The notes beneath the pieces were generated by a model. The model ran no database searches. It saw only the letters and a program-made list of their open reading frames with translations, and had not been told where the DNA came from. Below, piece after piece: positions 1 to 13,265 of a stretch of DNA of 64,000 nucleotides. Within the stretch, counting starts at the first letter, position 1. Every line of letters starts with the position of its first letter. Source of the DNA: Prosopocoilus inquinatus. Lineage: Eukaryota; Arthropoda; Insecta; Coleoptera; Lucanidae. Position numbers and translations under genes: made by a program. The stretch is taken from positions 39,232,101-39,296,100 of the forward strand of contig CM069872.1 in NCBI GenBank assembly GCA_036172665.1, in the 5' to 3' direction.

Positions 1-1850
1 TTATAATGTTTTCATAATTATTAATTTGAAAGAAACTATAAAGGCAATTATGTTACACACGTAATTTACATCAAACGGTTGCTTCTGGGGCAATGAGCGC
101 GAGGATGAGAGTGCCTCGGGCATATAAGCCGTCCAGCGGCGACGTTGAAATCTACGCCGCTACTTTGTTTATCTTTATACTGGTTTTTAACAAATATCCT
201 AGGAATGCCCGACCCTTAGTAGTAGGCCACCCGCTTAACAAGGTTAGTTTTTATTCCAATCACAAGGGAGCGCAGAAACTTGTCTGAATTTCTCAGCCTT
301 CCCGATTCCAGTCCATAGAGTAGTTAATCCACGACACAAAGGTTACAAACAACGTACAAATTTGAACAACCAGCTTGCTCACGGCCCTTACAATACGTAT
401 AATTTCGACAAAAGTTTCTGTTATAAATGTAAAATGGATTTTCTCATTCATTTAGAATGCAACGAAGAAAATTATAATTAAGTTTGCTAATTCATTAATA
501 TTATAATGTTTGGCAAACCTAACAAAAAGGAAAGGATGTGTAGCGGAAACAATATAACAACTTGTATTTACATTTAGACGAGATTTACGGCGAACTTTAA
601 GCGCAGAGTTTATGCCCGGAGTCGCTAGGAATGATAGGGGAATAATGTCACCCGTAGTCGGACCCGGAGGCTGTAACAATAACTTGGGCGTTTAAAGTTT
701 GCGGAATTATCAAAGTTTACAGCGATTTTTCTGACCACGAGGAGTTCGGCCCTGTTTGCTGTCGCTTGCCAGCAGAAGGTATTGTAATTTTTCTCCTTGC
801 AATAAATAACTCAGAAGAAAAATACAAGACGGAAACAATTTGCCAAAGGCGAAAGGAGAGTGTCGGATTGAATTTGAAACAAAAAAATATGTACCTCGTT
901 AACGTTCCGTTCCGGCTGACGCTATCCATTTTTCAACAGATCTCGACGATTTACACAATGAATTTTTCATTGTGTCATCTAATGAATTGTGAAATATGGG
1001 AGCGTGAAGCTCGAAAAATTGCATACTTAATGGCGAAAGCCGAGCACATGCAGATACATCTCGTTATTTTCCGAAGCTCTCTCATTACCGGGACTTGTCC
1101 TCCTTAATTCGTATGCTAACAAATATCGATCCGCATTCTCTCACCTACGTGGCTGCGGCTTTTGTGAAAATCTCTTCGTCGCTCCGGCACGAACAAGTTG
1201 TAACAACGTTGTTACGGGCGGAACGAAATTAAATTGGGCGGGCGCGTTCCCATGCATCTAAGTACTTCAAAAGCAAAGAATCGACGACAAAAGTTGGGTT
1301 CGTCGCGACGCTGTTGCTGCAGCGCTAACGAGCGCCAGCCGGCGATTATTGAAACTTTTCAACTTTGCTTTGATCGGCTTCCAGGATGCAATTTTTCAGG
1401 ATTTGTCAGCTTTTTGAATTCCAATATTAAATTGAAAAGAATTTCTTTCGCTACGACTTCCTGTTCATTTGAGAAAAACAGAGCACATCATTAGTATCAT
1501 AAATTGTATACAGTGTGAACCTTATAAGTATGGGTCGGGGAAATATATTTTGCGCGGTTCAAATTCTAGTGAAGCGGGAAATAAAAAAATATTAGACCGT
1601 AGCGTGCAAACAAACGCGAGGGCTGCGGAGACAATTAACGCCGCTACAGCAATGGTGTTACTCAGTATAACAAAAAACAGAGCAATATTGCCCCAATGAA
1701 AAATTACAGTTATGCAATCAACTCTTCTTGTTTAAATGTGTAAAGATTTTCAGAGTAAGTAGTTGACCAATTGTGCCTCGACCTCCGCCACATTGCATCA
1801 GAGTGTAAGAACTTTGTCCATATCTACATTTATGCTACATCAGTAACAAT
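1..1850. other. Non-coding stretch, nothing recognised
   Basis: The open frames here are short (64-113 codons), without domain signatures, splice context or codon bias. No repeat family of the window was seen. Confidence 0.5.
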
Positions 1851-1851
1851 A

Positions 1852-1893
1852 AATTATTATTAACGCCGTAAATTATTATTAACGCCGTAAATT
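1852..1893. repeat. Short tandem duplication
   Basis: AAATTATTATTAACGCCGT is present twice in tandem. Polymerase slippage is a sufficient explanation. Confidence 0.7.
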
Positions 1894-2350
1894 ATTTTCA
1901 CCGTCCCATTACACATTATGCCTGTTCGATACATTTTTACGGCGCTACTGAAACGATGGCGTGTACTTATTCAAATCCTATCCTTACTTATAAGACTGTA
2001 CCTAACTTCATTTAATAGTTCTTAATGTCTTAACTCATCAAGCGATTCTCACTGTTTAAAACAAACAAAACTGACACAAAATTTAGAAGAAAATAAAACA
2101 TTGAAATGAGAACACAGAATTTTCAGCACAATCTGTAACAAAGTTGTTTTTAATTGCTTGTTAAAAATTTATAAAACAAATTTTAAACGAGTTCCCCGGT
2201 TCGAAAATTTTAAACACGCTTCAGAAATGTACTTCAATATTTACTATAAAAAAATTCAGCACGGAGTATTTTTTTTTTCTGAAAACAATTTATAACTAAA
2301 TAAGTTTGTTACAGTACAGGACCTTTTACTATGAAGGGATATGGGCGACG

Positions 2351-2434
2351 ACCTCATTAAAGACCACGAAAGAAATATGATAAACAAAAATTTTACGTTC
2401 ACCTCATTAAAGACCACGAAAGAAATATGATAAA
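2351..2434. repeat. 34-bp direct repeat, two copies 50 bp apart
   Basis: ACCTCATTAAAGACCACGAA followed by AGAAATATGATAAA occurs identically at 2351-2384 and 2401-2434, with 16 unrelated bases between. No element or gene was recognised around it. Confidence 0.8.
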
Positions 2435-2992
2435 AAATACTATAAACTATGTAAACCAAAAAACTTAGCTTGTGAAACCAAACATATCTTGACAAATTTA
2501 TTTTACCTACTTTAATGAAAAGTTTTTTAAATCGCAGAAAGTATCGACGTTCAAAAAGAACAGAAAAAAAGAAAAAGATTAAATACTACCAAAGAATGTC
2601 TTAAGTTCCTTAAGTTCGACTGAAAATATGAAGGAATATCTTACATTTTTCTGACGATTTTCTTGGTTTTCATTAAATGTACCTGCCATTTTCTTTTAAA
2701 TCATTGTCGATAGAGAAAGAGCTCCAAACGACCAAAACCTGTACTTAAACTCTTTTCTTCAGAATATCTACTGAAAAAGAAAACGAAATAACCGACCTCG
2801 TGGATGTTTCATTTCAAGTGGCTTTATAACAAAGCAAATTAACAATCAAGGAAGTAAAATAAGTTATAATGAAAGAAATTAACGTAAAAAAGCACGTGTT
2901 GTTGACCTAATCTCCGGCAAAATTCTATAAGAGCTGTCAGAAAAACGCATAAAACTCATAACCTTATATCATTCATTATACCATTATGATCC

Positions 2993-4740
2993 CAAACCTG
3001 GACAAATCCTGGGAACCTTCATACAATATGTAACGGTCACATTTTTTGTTGCCGTTCCTTTATATTCTTTTTGCCACGTTTCGTGTTTTCCGGTGATTTT
3101 GGTTGTAAACTTCAAACAAACACGAATTTAATTTACATCGTTATTACGACTCTTAACGCCCCTATTTCTCGCAACTTTTGTTTGAGTTCTTAGTTAGGAA
3201 TCTTCATTTTCTCTAATTTTCGAAAATTACTAATTAGATGTCGCCCCTGGTCACGATCAATTTATTTATCGATGTCGTATCCGGAAATTACGTCGCTCCG
3301 GTGACATTCTGCATCCGCCCTGCGCGTGGTTTGAAAAGAACAACACGGTGTGGTCAAGCGCCTCCATCTTTGAGATGCGTGTTGGCTGCATGCAATTTTA
3401 GTGCAGTTAGCGGCTTATAATTCATCCGTTGGATTGAGTTTTTATCCTACTTTGTGTCGGTTTATTGTCGTCCTTCTGCTCTTCTGCCGTAGAGCATTTT
3501 TTTTGCCAAGGCCGTTTCACCACGTGTTCCGTTCCGTACTTGATTTGGAAAAACTGGCTCAAAGATCAGTTTTTCCGCTTCCGAATTATTCCACCTTTGG
3601 ATATTTTTCCACGTCTAGATTTTTTGTCTACGACCCGAAGCTTTCTCGTTGGGTGTTACTTAAGTTGCTAATGCCGGTACCACCTTTGATCCCGCTTGGT
3701 TGAGAAGATAACTTCAGATTTTGCGTTGTCGTTTGGAGCTGCTCTGAATTTTGCGTCGCATCTTTCAAGAGGATGAGTAAGAAACTGCATCATTTGTTTT
3801 GTCGTACCGCATGCAAGTAAAACAACACATTACTTATTTATCGTATCGTATGGTACCTTTCGTTGGAGCTTTATCGTATCGTTAATGGTCTAAGAAAATA
3901 AAGTATCTTTAAAACTAACCTTATCGTTTAAAGATTTTGTTTGATTATCGTTTCTGATTGCCAAAAGACAATACTAAAGAATATTAGGTCACGTTCCTAA
4001 ATCGATCTACATTGTACATTTTATTATAATTTTTTTGTAATATTATGAAACACCACGTTATTTTTATTCATTTACATTGTAAATATTATTGACATTTATT
4101 GGTATTCTGTGCTAATTCATATTTTGTTAACTAATGCAACCCATATTTAATTTCAAATTATATTTTGTTGTTATATGAGTTCTGAATTTTCAATTTATGA
4201 GACAATTTAAGAAACTTGATCTAGACAAAATTTGCGTATTTAACTTACCGGATTTTTCTAGTAATTAAAGTTAAAAGAAATTACTTGGCGCTCAATTTTG
4301 TTTAATTATTTACCGTTTATTTCTTTGACGCACTACGGAACATTTCTTTAGAAAAAGAATTATCCTTCCGAATTCACCTCAGCCTCCGACTTTTACTGAG
4401 CTATGGCAACCAAACAGGTAAGAACCTTACTTACAAAAATTGTACGTCACACTGACAAATAATCTTGGAACAAATTACTTTCCCCAACTCATGAAAAGTG
4501 GTCCAAAATCATTATGATCCCAAACGGGGATAAATCTAGGGAAGCTTCATGCAACTCTTGCAACAAACTACTTTGCCAGGCCATACAAAGTTATCCAATA
4601 TCATTATTATTCCAAATGTGAATAAATTTAGGGAAGCTTCATGCAACCCAACTAACAAACTACTTCCCAAGACCTTGCAAATGTATCCAAAACCACTGAC
4701 TCCAAGCGTGGATAAATTTAGGTAAGTTTCCTAAGGCCCC
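2993..4740. repeat. ~90-bp tandem repeat split by the solo LTR
   Basis: Units starting near ATTATGATCCCAAAC recur at 2993, 4511, 4602 and about 4691. Each continues with GATAAAT..AGGGAAGCTTCATGCAAC and a CAACAAACTACTT block. The first unit is interrupted at 3028 and resumes after 4451. The two parts together are about one unit plus a few bases, as expected for an insertion. Confidence 0.6.
3029..4451. mobile_element. Putative solo LTR (copy 1)
   Basis: This segment aligns end to end, with gaps, to 58086-59458 in the same orientation. Both begin TGTAAC and end GTCACA. Shared blocks include GGAAATTACGT, TGTCAAAAGACAATA-like strings and, near the 3' end, GAATTCACCTCAGCCTCCGA followed by GAGCT..TGGCAACCAAA. 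No gag or pol is adjacent. Solo LTR is an inference from the TG..CA ends and from copy 2's target duplication. The copy sits inside a ~90-bp tandem array. No clear target duplication is visible here. Confidence 0.5.
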
Positions 4741-5201
4741 TAAGTTTGTTAATGATATTTTTCCAAGTTTTTGAAAAATTATCACCTGATAACAGTAATA
4801 GACAAAAAGAAAATAATTCCATGACATCAATTTGAATTTCGTAATAAAAAAGGCAAACGTATGTAACACAGAGATAATTCTTGGTAAAGTAAGGCAATGA
4901 ATATTCTGAATCGCACCACATCATTCAGGGATTCCCCAAGGTAGCATTTTTGGATTAACATTATACCTCTTATATAAAGCTGATCTACCAGCATCGACAT
5001 CAAGAATCCAACAAAATATATAGAAAAAAACATGCAGCTAAGACTTTAATTAAAAAAAGGTAAGCATAATCTTAACACGGCATATTTTTCAAGTCAGTAA
5101 TTTTCGGGTTTTGTCCTTCGCTGTTTCTTAGTTACTTGGTTGTTTACAGGTTTGGCCTGAAATGTATTGGTAGCACAGCCCAGCCAGTACAAGGCTGTGT
5201 A

Positions 5202-7007
5202 CGTGTCTGTGAAGCTGGCATATCATTTCATGGAAACTCATAAGTTTCAGTTAGTTCTTGCTTTATTTCTAATAGTTCTATAGTTCCTGATAGATAAAAT
5301 TGATAGTTCTGCTCATTAAAGAGAAAAAAAGCGAAAGTGCAAACTGAGACGCCAGGTTCACGCAGCGTCTCACTTTGTCCTACGCAAAATTAACGGCCTA
5401 TTCTTATAGAAAATTAAAAGACCTGTAGTTATACATGAGTTCTAGAAAGAGTTCTAGAGAAAAACATTGCTATTTCTTATTAGAAAACTCTAATAACACA
5501 ATATAATTAGTTACGCAGATACAGATGAGACGCTGTCGAATATTCGACAGTTCTATGAGCTCTACAATTTTTTCCTTGTAGCTCAGAACGTATCCAAGGA
5601 CTTTCTACAGAGTTCCGGCCACAAGTCTCATTAGATTATTTTTTGAGCAATTTTAAATGCTGGTAAATTCGAGTTATACATGACTTTCCGCAGAGTTCTA
5701 ACCATAAACCTAAGTAGATTATTATTTAGCAATTTTAAACTCCGCTAAATTCAATAATCTAATGATGCTTGTGGGTAGAACTCTGCAGAAAGTCGTTGGA
5801 TACGTTCCGAACTACAAGGGAAAAATTATAAAGCTCACAGAACTGTCGTGTTTTCGACAACGTCTCACTTATTAAGTGTATAATTCGAATTTAGCCGAAT
5901 TTTAAAATTGCTAAATAATATTCTACTTAGGTTTATGACTGGAACTCTACGGAAAGTCATTGAATATGTTTCTAAGTACAAGGAAAAAATTATAGAGCTC
6001 ACAGAACTGACGTATATTTGACAGCGTCTCAGTTATAACCTGTATAACTCGAATTTCGCAAAATTTAAATTTGCTCAAAAAACAATTTAATGAGGCTTGT
6101 GGCTGGAACTCTGCAGAAAGTCGTTGAATATGTTCCGAACTACAAGGAAAAAATTATAGAGCTCAGAGAACTGTCGTATATTCGATAGCGTCTCGGCTAT
6201 AACCTGTATAACTCCAATTTGAGGGATTTAAAATTGCTCAAACAATAATCTAATGATGCTTATGGGTAGAACTCTGCAGAAAGTCGTTGGATACGTTCAG
6301 AACTACAAGGGAAAAATTATAAAGCTCACAGAACTGACGTGTTTTTGACAGCGTCTCGCCTATTAACTGTATAATTCGAATTTGGTGGAGTTTAAAATTG
6401 CTAAATAATATTCTACTTAGGTTTATGGCTGGAACTCTGCGGAAAGTTATTGAATATGTTTCTAACTACAAGAAAAAATACAGAGCTCATAGAACTGTCA
6501 TGTATTCGACAGCGTCTTAGTTATAACGTGTATAACTCGAATTTACCAGCATTTAAAATTGCTCAAAAAATAATCTAATGAGACTTGTGGCCGGAACTCT
6601 GTAGAAAGTCCTTGGATACGTTCTGAGCTACAAGGAAAAAATTGTAGAGCTCATAGAACTGTCGAATATTCGACAGCGTCTCATCTGTATCTGCGTAACT
6701 AATCATATTGTGTTATTAAAGTTTTCTAATAAGAAATAGCAATGTTTTTCTCTGGAACTCTTTCTAGAACTCATGTATAACTACAGATCTTTTAATTTCC
6801 TATAAGAATAGGCCATTAATTTTGCGTAGGACAAAGTGAGACGCTGCGTGAACCTGGCGTCTCAGTTTGCACTTTGGCTTTTTTTCGCTTTAATGAGCAG
6901 AACTATCGATTTTATCTATCAGGAACTATAGAACTATTAAAAATAAAGCCAGAACTCACTAGAACTTATGAGATTCCATGAAATGATACGCCAGCTTCAC
7001 AGACACG
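5202..7007. mobile_element. 1.8-kb foldback element with 163-bp internal repeats
   Basis: Termini CGTGTCTGTGAAGCTGGC and its inverse are flanked by CTGTGTA at 5195-5201 and 7008-7014, a 7-bp target duplication that could be read as 8. The outer ~480 bp at each end are near-perfect inverted copies. Between them, units anchored on GAACTCTGCAGAAAGTC recur at 5778, 5942, 6106, 6269, 6432 and 6594, a period of 162-164 bp. Oppositely oriented units lie between about 5520 and 5770, so the axis of symmetry is near 5.77 kb. There is no coding frame. This resembles foldback or long-TIR non-autonomous DNA transposons. The target-site length would suit hAT- or P-like mobilisation, which is inference. Confidence 0.85.
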
Positions 7008-7099
7008 CTGTGTACTCGTTTATTTTGTGCAAACATTTTTACAAATTGCTTGACGGTGATTACAGCAATTTCAAACCACATTTCAATATATCATATTAA

Positions 7100-7225
7100 G
7101 GGCGGTTTTCATAGTCAGACTTTAAGGAAGCTTTAATTTAAAGTCACATTCAGAATAAGGAAACAAATGTATTTTTATAGGTTAAAATAACTTTAAATTT
7201 AAAGTCCTATAATGAAATCAGCCTT
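7100..7225. mobile_element. Foldback MITE, family C
   Basis: A ~125-bp hairpin. The left arm has GGTTTTCATAGTCAGACTTT and the right arm ends with its imperfect complement AAAGTCCTATAATGAAATCA. Other copies lie at 13765-13889 and 25561-25683. Confidence 0.75.
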
Positions 7226-9555
7226 AAATAACTGTACTTTAATTATTGAAACTGCGATGACTGTATTTGCCGTCTTCTTGTAACTTCAAACTTCTGTAAA
7301 TAACTCCCCTAACCCAGTAGTAATATCACTAAATTAAGTGTTTTATTATTACAATAGTGTCCTGAAGAAGGAAGTAATCGTTAGTAATCCGAAAATTAGA
7401 CAAATAATTTACGAGTTTTATTTAACAAACCAAATTGATAGCACACTTACATGCGTTTATTTATTAATTCATCTCATCAGTCAAGAAAATCTTAAACGCG
7501 TAATAATCTTTGAATTTTAAAGAGATCCCTCCCTGGGAGCGATAGCAACTCTACACACGTGTCATTTGTCTATGTCATACAAAATGCTGATGATTTCCCA
7601 CAGGGTGTAATAGATTGCCGAACTTAGTAAGAGTAAAAAAAAAAACATTAGTTGGCGAAAGAAATAAAACGCTAATAAACTTTAAGCGAAGAAAACTTTA
7701 AAACGATGATGCAAATTACAAAGAGAAATTCGAAAATGAATCCGATTCAGAACAATCGTTTTTACTTATACCACCATAGCAACTAATTTACGGTATAATT
7801 AATTAAGCAACGCATTCTTCGCAGCACGTAAAAAGAACCAATTGATATTAATAAAAAAAATTAATCCAAATAACATTTTCTCATTACTATACTTCTGCGG
7901 TAGCTTACATTCAGCTTCATTCTCTTACACTTGTTAATTAAAAAAATAACTGCGTATGTGAATTCCCTGTATAGAAATGATGATGTCACACCTTTTTTAA
8001 ACTTCTGTTGTTGAAAAACTAAAAACAATTGCATTTTTAATTCTACAACAAGAATAATCGTACTGATCTAAGAAACAATAAAAACGAATCATATGATGAA
8101 CTTTCATCAAGAACGAACGGCTCATAATAATCAATCCTAAATCAATATTTTGCTTCTTCAGAATCACTACAAAGATGGAAGCTAAATTTTAATGTTCTCG
8201 AAATAAAAATGATCATCGAGATTTAGAGTGAGTGGCTAAGGTACATGAAGTTTTACTTATCCTGCAATCGCCTGTAATGTAGTGTGATTCTATTTTTAAA
8301 CTACTGACTAATTTGATCTAAAAATATAACATTTGTTACAACTAGTAGAATTAATTTCACAGAGCATTTGAGTTTAAAGGACGTGGAATTTATTAGATCT
8401 TTTAATTTTGGAGATCCCTTTTATATTTTTTGAGTCAAAGCAGGCGGTATTAATATTATCAATCCGGATGTCTCCGGATGGAGAAATATTTTAATTGACA
8501 AAATGTTTTCTGTAACTATTAGTAAAAACGTATATCAATAATTTTGAATAATTTTTGTATTTTAAAGAATAACAATTTCTGTTTACTCGTTTTATAACGC
8601 CAGAATAGTCCAATGTGAGCATTTGTAAAAGAGCTACGTGATTAATTACGTTTTATTACTGCTAAATGTTTTTCTGCGATTAGCAACACTGAATAATTTT
8701 TAATTTTCATATAGTTCTTGCTCGTGAGAATTGCAGAAGATATGAAACAAAAAAAAAATACTTTTAAAAACGAGCTAAAAATGTAATTTATGAACTTACT
8801 TGACGTTTCGCAAATATAATTATATTTGTCAACCTGAGGTACCCGAAACAGCAATAATTTTTTCGTTTCTTCAGCTCTTATAGTTTTGCAGGTAGGGCAC
8901 AAACACGTTCGTCCCATATTGCAGACGAATCGTAGTGCTGCAAATTTAATTGAAATGCGAAGGTTTAAAGTTAAAGTATTTTTTTGTCATTGCGAGGTAA
9001 CACATTCAAATCCGAAGCAAAAAATTTTTTTTTTAATTTTTTAACTTGATATTTTTCTAATTATGTAAAGTATGTGATAAAAAGAAAGAAGAAACTTGTT
9101 CTGATGCATTTTTAAAAACAAATTCAAGCTTTAAAAAAAATTATGAAAAAAAGTTGGGTTTGATACCGCAACCTGACAGTTACGTAATTCGATCAAACTC
9201 GACACTACCCACTTGACCTCGAGAATCATTTACAACTTTGATTAAAACACGTTGTTAAAGACAAATATAAAAATTTAATTGCTTTTTACTTAATTTACAA
9301 AGAATTAACAGCTAAAATCCAGCAAAAATTTGGTATTAAATGTTTTAAATTTTATGGTCTCTCTGACTATATCCTATGTACTCATATAAATTTATTCAGG
9401 CAAATATAAAGCGATTTATATTTCTTCATATTAATCGCTATGTCCTAATGTCAGACGGACATACTGCATATGTATGTCTTTACTAAATAGATCCAATTTT
9501 TAAAAATACTTTTTTTATATTTTTGTTCAATAAATGACGCAAAGTAGAAAAAATA
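7226..9555. other. AT-rich stretch, nothing recognised
   Basis: No gene, RNA gene or repeat family of this window was identified. The longest frame (91 codons, minus strand, 8642-8917) shows no family features. Confidence 0.45.
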
Positions 9556-9556
9556 G

Positions 9557-9692
9557 TATATTATACACGTTTCACAAGAGGCATTGTAGAACTCGTTCTG
9601 TTGGGGCACTCCGAGCTCGCTTCGCTACGCTCGTCGTACCCTATCCCCACTCGTGCTGCAACAAGCATTCTTGTGAAACATGTATAATAATT
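9557..9692. mobile_element. Small inverted-repeat element
   Basis: TTATACACGTTTCACAAGA at the left matches, in inverse, TCTTGTGAAACATGTATAA at the right. The centre is GC-rich (CTCGCTTCGCTACGCTCGTC), unlike its surroundings. Probably a MITE; no clear target duplication was fixed. Confidence 0.5.
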
Positions 9693-9699
9693 TCGGTAG

Positions 9700-11070
9700 T
9701 TAATTGGATTTTATTATTAAAACTGTTAAAACATTCGTTCATAGTTTCATTAATGTTTTCTTAAGGTGCAGAGTAAATAAGATAATATCATGTCTACAAA
9801 CATATTTAAGAAAGGATAACCGAAAAGATAATTTTAGAAAACAAGAATAAAATACAATACAATAAAAATACACATAGAATAAAGTTTCATTTAACAGCGT
9901 CGAGGTATGCACGTGTATTCACTTTTGCATTAAAGGGAAAAACGGAAAAGTAAAAACGAAATTCAAGTAGTGGGCCATTTTTTTCTTTTCGTTTTAATTT
10001 TTGCATTTGTGAAACAATCGATCTTCTTTTGCATACGTCTTTAGCAAGAACCTTATAAACTCTTGTTTCCGTTTGCAATTTTATCCTTATGTCAGTGTCG
10101 CCAACTCTAATACGCTGAAGGCTAGGTTGTATAAAAGTTTTAAACCAGGATTAAATTTATTGATATAAAAACAATTATTTTTACAATTGTAACTATGGGA
10201 ATAAACAGGTGATTAAAGTTAAACTACGACTGAGAAATCGGTCCCCAATTATCTCGAAAACGGTTAATCTGGTAAAAGTGACACTTAGTTTATTTCTAGT
10301 GCAATTTTATTCAAACTCCTGTCGATTAATCGTCAGTTTTTTGTCTTTCATTCGATTTGACTTTATTTTATTTTTTTAATTATTTGTCTTTCTTCCTTAA
10401 TATATTTACAGATTAAATTTTTGTTTTATTAGATTTGACGGTATTTTATTTTTATTTTGGTCTGTTTTTTTCTCTTTTTTTATTCAAATTGATTTAATTT
10501 AATTATGTGATGGATAACAACTTGAGTACAATTAAATTGTATCTGTGCTAATAATTATTTCTTAAACTTTTATTAGATTCAACCAAGTTCCAGTGAACAT
10601 ATGCAGCATGAGTAAAAGGTAAAAAAAAAACATTGATTCTAGGGTCTCTATTATATGTATTTATAAAAAATGTTTTTTTTAATATAAATTAAATGGTTAA
10701 TTGCCACAAACTGAAGTTTTTTTTTTAATTTATGTATTATTACGACATTACATTTTTTGATTTCTTTTGTATTCACAAACATTGCATTTGCAAACTATTG
10801 TTATAATGGCAATCATTTTGTTCAAAAATTTCGGCGATTACAACCTAATACAAGTAAACTAAAAGTGATCGAGGATTGCACATTTCTTTGTCTCCAGTTC
10901 TCGTAATAATTAAAATTCATCGTCTTCATACTTTATATTACTTAACTCACTAAACGTCAGACGAAAAGTAAATAAGTAATCGTACACTAACAAAAATATT
11001 CTATACTAGTCGGACATGAACATATTTATCCGACTAGTCGGATATTGAACTTTGTATCCGGGTAGTCGTG
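9700..11070. other. AT-rich stretch, nothing firm
   Basis: A half-arm of a family B foldback (GGTTGTATAAAAGTTTTAAA) lies near 10124-10150, and a small dyad built on CCGACTAGTCGGA near 11000-11060. No gene was recognised. Confidence 0.4.
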
Positions 11071-11074
11071 TATA

Positions 11075-12413
11075 CAGTGACCGCCAAATAAGTTCGCACC
11101 ATATCGGAAAATTTTTTATTATTGACTTTTTTTAAAAATATTTGGTGCCAATTATTTGTGCATGTTCGATAACCAAATATAAGCAGGACAATGTTGATGA
11201 GCAACTTTTAGTGTTGCTAGAAATAGCACTTATTTAAGATACGAAAATTGAAAAGTTGTTGTAATCTGGAATTGCTGGACATATTAGACAAATTTTTAGT
11301 AGGTTTCGATAGTTATTTACAAAATGTGTGTCTTGATTGCCAGACAAAATTTCCTTCGGTCTAGTATTTCGAAAAAAGGAAGATTTTCGATATTCTCAGT
11401 TTTGCTCAAGATGTGAAGAAGTAAATGGGCATTTGGTACTTACCTCTTACGAATAGCTAGGTTATTCATTTATATACATAAGCAGTATTTAAAACAATCA
11501 AATTTGCTCTTGGATTTTTAATTGTTGCGTGCACAAGAAAACTTGAAACGGTTTTTCACGTTCTGGTGCAAGGCGTTTTTACGTGTTATTACTTTTGAGT
11601 TCTTGATTACACAAATCTTCTAACCCTAACTTAGCCTGAGCAGACTGAAAATTGCAAGAATTGCATCTACTCTTTGGTTTGGACTCGTTTAAATCCGTAC
11701 TTATAAAATCGACACTGGTACAAACATTGAATACGATTTCATGGCTACCACGAAAAATATCGATTTTATAAGTACGGATATTAAACGGGTCCAAACCGAA
11801 AAGTAGATGCAATTCTTGCAAATTTCGATCTGCTTAGACTAAATTGGAATTAAGTATGAGAAACGTATTATGAAGAAACCAAAAACATTAACACGAAATC
11901 GTATGTGAAAAAGGCCTTGCACCAGAAGCATGAAATATTGTTTCAAATTTTTTTGTGCATGCAACAATTCGGAACCCAAGAGGAAAATTTATTCTATTAA
12001 ATATTTTTTATGAATATGTATGAATAAGCTAACCACTCGTAATAGTTAAATGCCAAATGACCATTGACTGCTTCACATCTTGAGCAAAACTTAGAATATC
12101 GAAAATCTTCGTTTTTTCGAAATACTAGGCCGAAGAAAATTTTGTCTGACAATCCAGACACACATTTTGTATATGACTGCAGAACTCTGCTAAAATTTTG
12201 TCTAATATGTCCAGCAATTCCAAATTACAACAATTTTTTAATTTTCGTATCTTAAATAAGTGCTATTTTTAGCAACATTGAAAGTTGCTTACCTGCATTG
12301 TCCTATTTCTATTTGGTTATCGAATATGCACAAACTACTGACGCAAAAAGTTAAAAAAAAAAATCAATACTAAAAAGTTTTTCCATATGGTGCGAACTTT
12401 TTGGCGGTCACTG
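11075..12413. mobile_element. 1.34-kb palindromic element with Tc1/mariner-type ends
   Basis: Ends CAGTGACCGCCAA..AAGTTCGCACCATA at the left and the inverse at the right are flanked by TA (11073-11074 and 12414-12415). The two halves are complementary nearly to the centre at about 11740, with only a few tens of bases of loop. Arms are therefore about 640 bp and diverge by scattered mismatches and small indels. There is no intact transposase frame; the 63- and 80-codon frames inside are by-products. The CAGTG start and TA target suggest mobilisation by a Tc1/mariner transposase. It can be read as one element or as two head-to-head fragments. Confidence 0.85.
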
Positions 12414-12414
12414 T

Positions 12415-12545
12415 ACATAACCATTGCCTAAATTTAAATCTAACTTAGGATATGAGACATCCTGTGACGTACCTACTACGTATAGCATATTGTGTATCAT
12501 ATTCTAAGTTATGGTTAAAGTTAAACTTGGTTTAAATCCTTTATC
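12415..12545. mobile_element. Decayed foldback MITE, family B
   Basis: Arms TTAAATCTAACTTAGGATATGA-like and CATATTCTAAGTTATGGTTAA-like are complementary with mismatches. The sequence matches the better copies at 26119-26256 and 52063-52201. Confidence 0.45.
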
Positions 12546-12851
12546 CAACACTTGTTTATTATGAAGTCACAATAATGCCGATTTTGAAGATATCATGAGG
12601 TCTATAAAACACTAGTGGAATTAAATTGTTATTCAAAATTATTATTATGACTTCATAATAAATAGGTGTTTGATAAAGCTATGCATTACATTCGTGCTTT
12701 AACAGCAAATAAGTAATTCAAGATAAGTTAGTCCACTCGAGCAAGCTCTCATGGCTAAACATTCCTTTCGTGACTTATTGGCCTTATAAGACACTTATAC
12801 AATAAATAGATAGCTATTATACAACGTAGCCTAACTATTTTTTATATATAT

Positions 12852-13265
12852 AAAATGTTTAACGTGTTTAAAACAGTTAAACCCATTTTATTTTTTTGTG
12901 TCTTTTTAATGATAATTAGTGCTGTAACAGTAACGAAAAAGTTTGTACCCGCATGTATTCGTTACTTTAGATTTTCGGTATTTCAGTATTCGTTACTCGT
13001 TACTTTTCTTACTATAGTACAATTAAATAATCAGAGAAAATGTTTAACGTGTTTAAAACAGTAAAACCCATTTTATTTTTTCTGTCAATTTGTGAAATTT
13101 TTGAGGAATTATTTTGAGCTTTTTGTGTCTTTTTAATGATAATTAGTGCTGTAACAGTAACGAAAAAGTTTATACCCGCATGTATTCGTTACTTTAGATT
13201 TCGGTACTCGTTACAAAGTATTCGTTACTCGTTACTTTTGTTACTATAATACAATTAAATAATCA
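12852..13265. repeat. Partial direct duplication of a hAT MITE end with its flank
   Basis: The segment from AAAATGTTTAACGTGTTTAA through TAGTGCTGTAACAG to AATTAAATAATCAGAGAA occurs twice, starting at 12852 and 13037. The second copy has a 39-bp insertion before the target duplication. The left copy lacks the right end of the MITE, so the duplication followed the insertion. Confidence 0.7.

Noticed and set aside
766..1107. 113-codon frame in the first kb
   Set aside because: No motif, no homology recalled, no splice or codon-bias support; length is within chance for this much DNA.
11641..11830. Centre of the 11-12 kb palindrome as a microRNA hairpin
   Set aside because: The pairing continues for over 600 bp each way to TA-flanked transposon ends, so a palindromic MITE explains it better.
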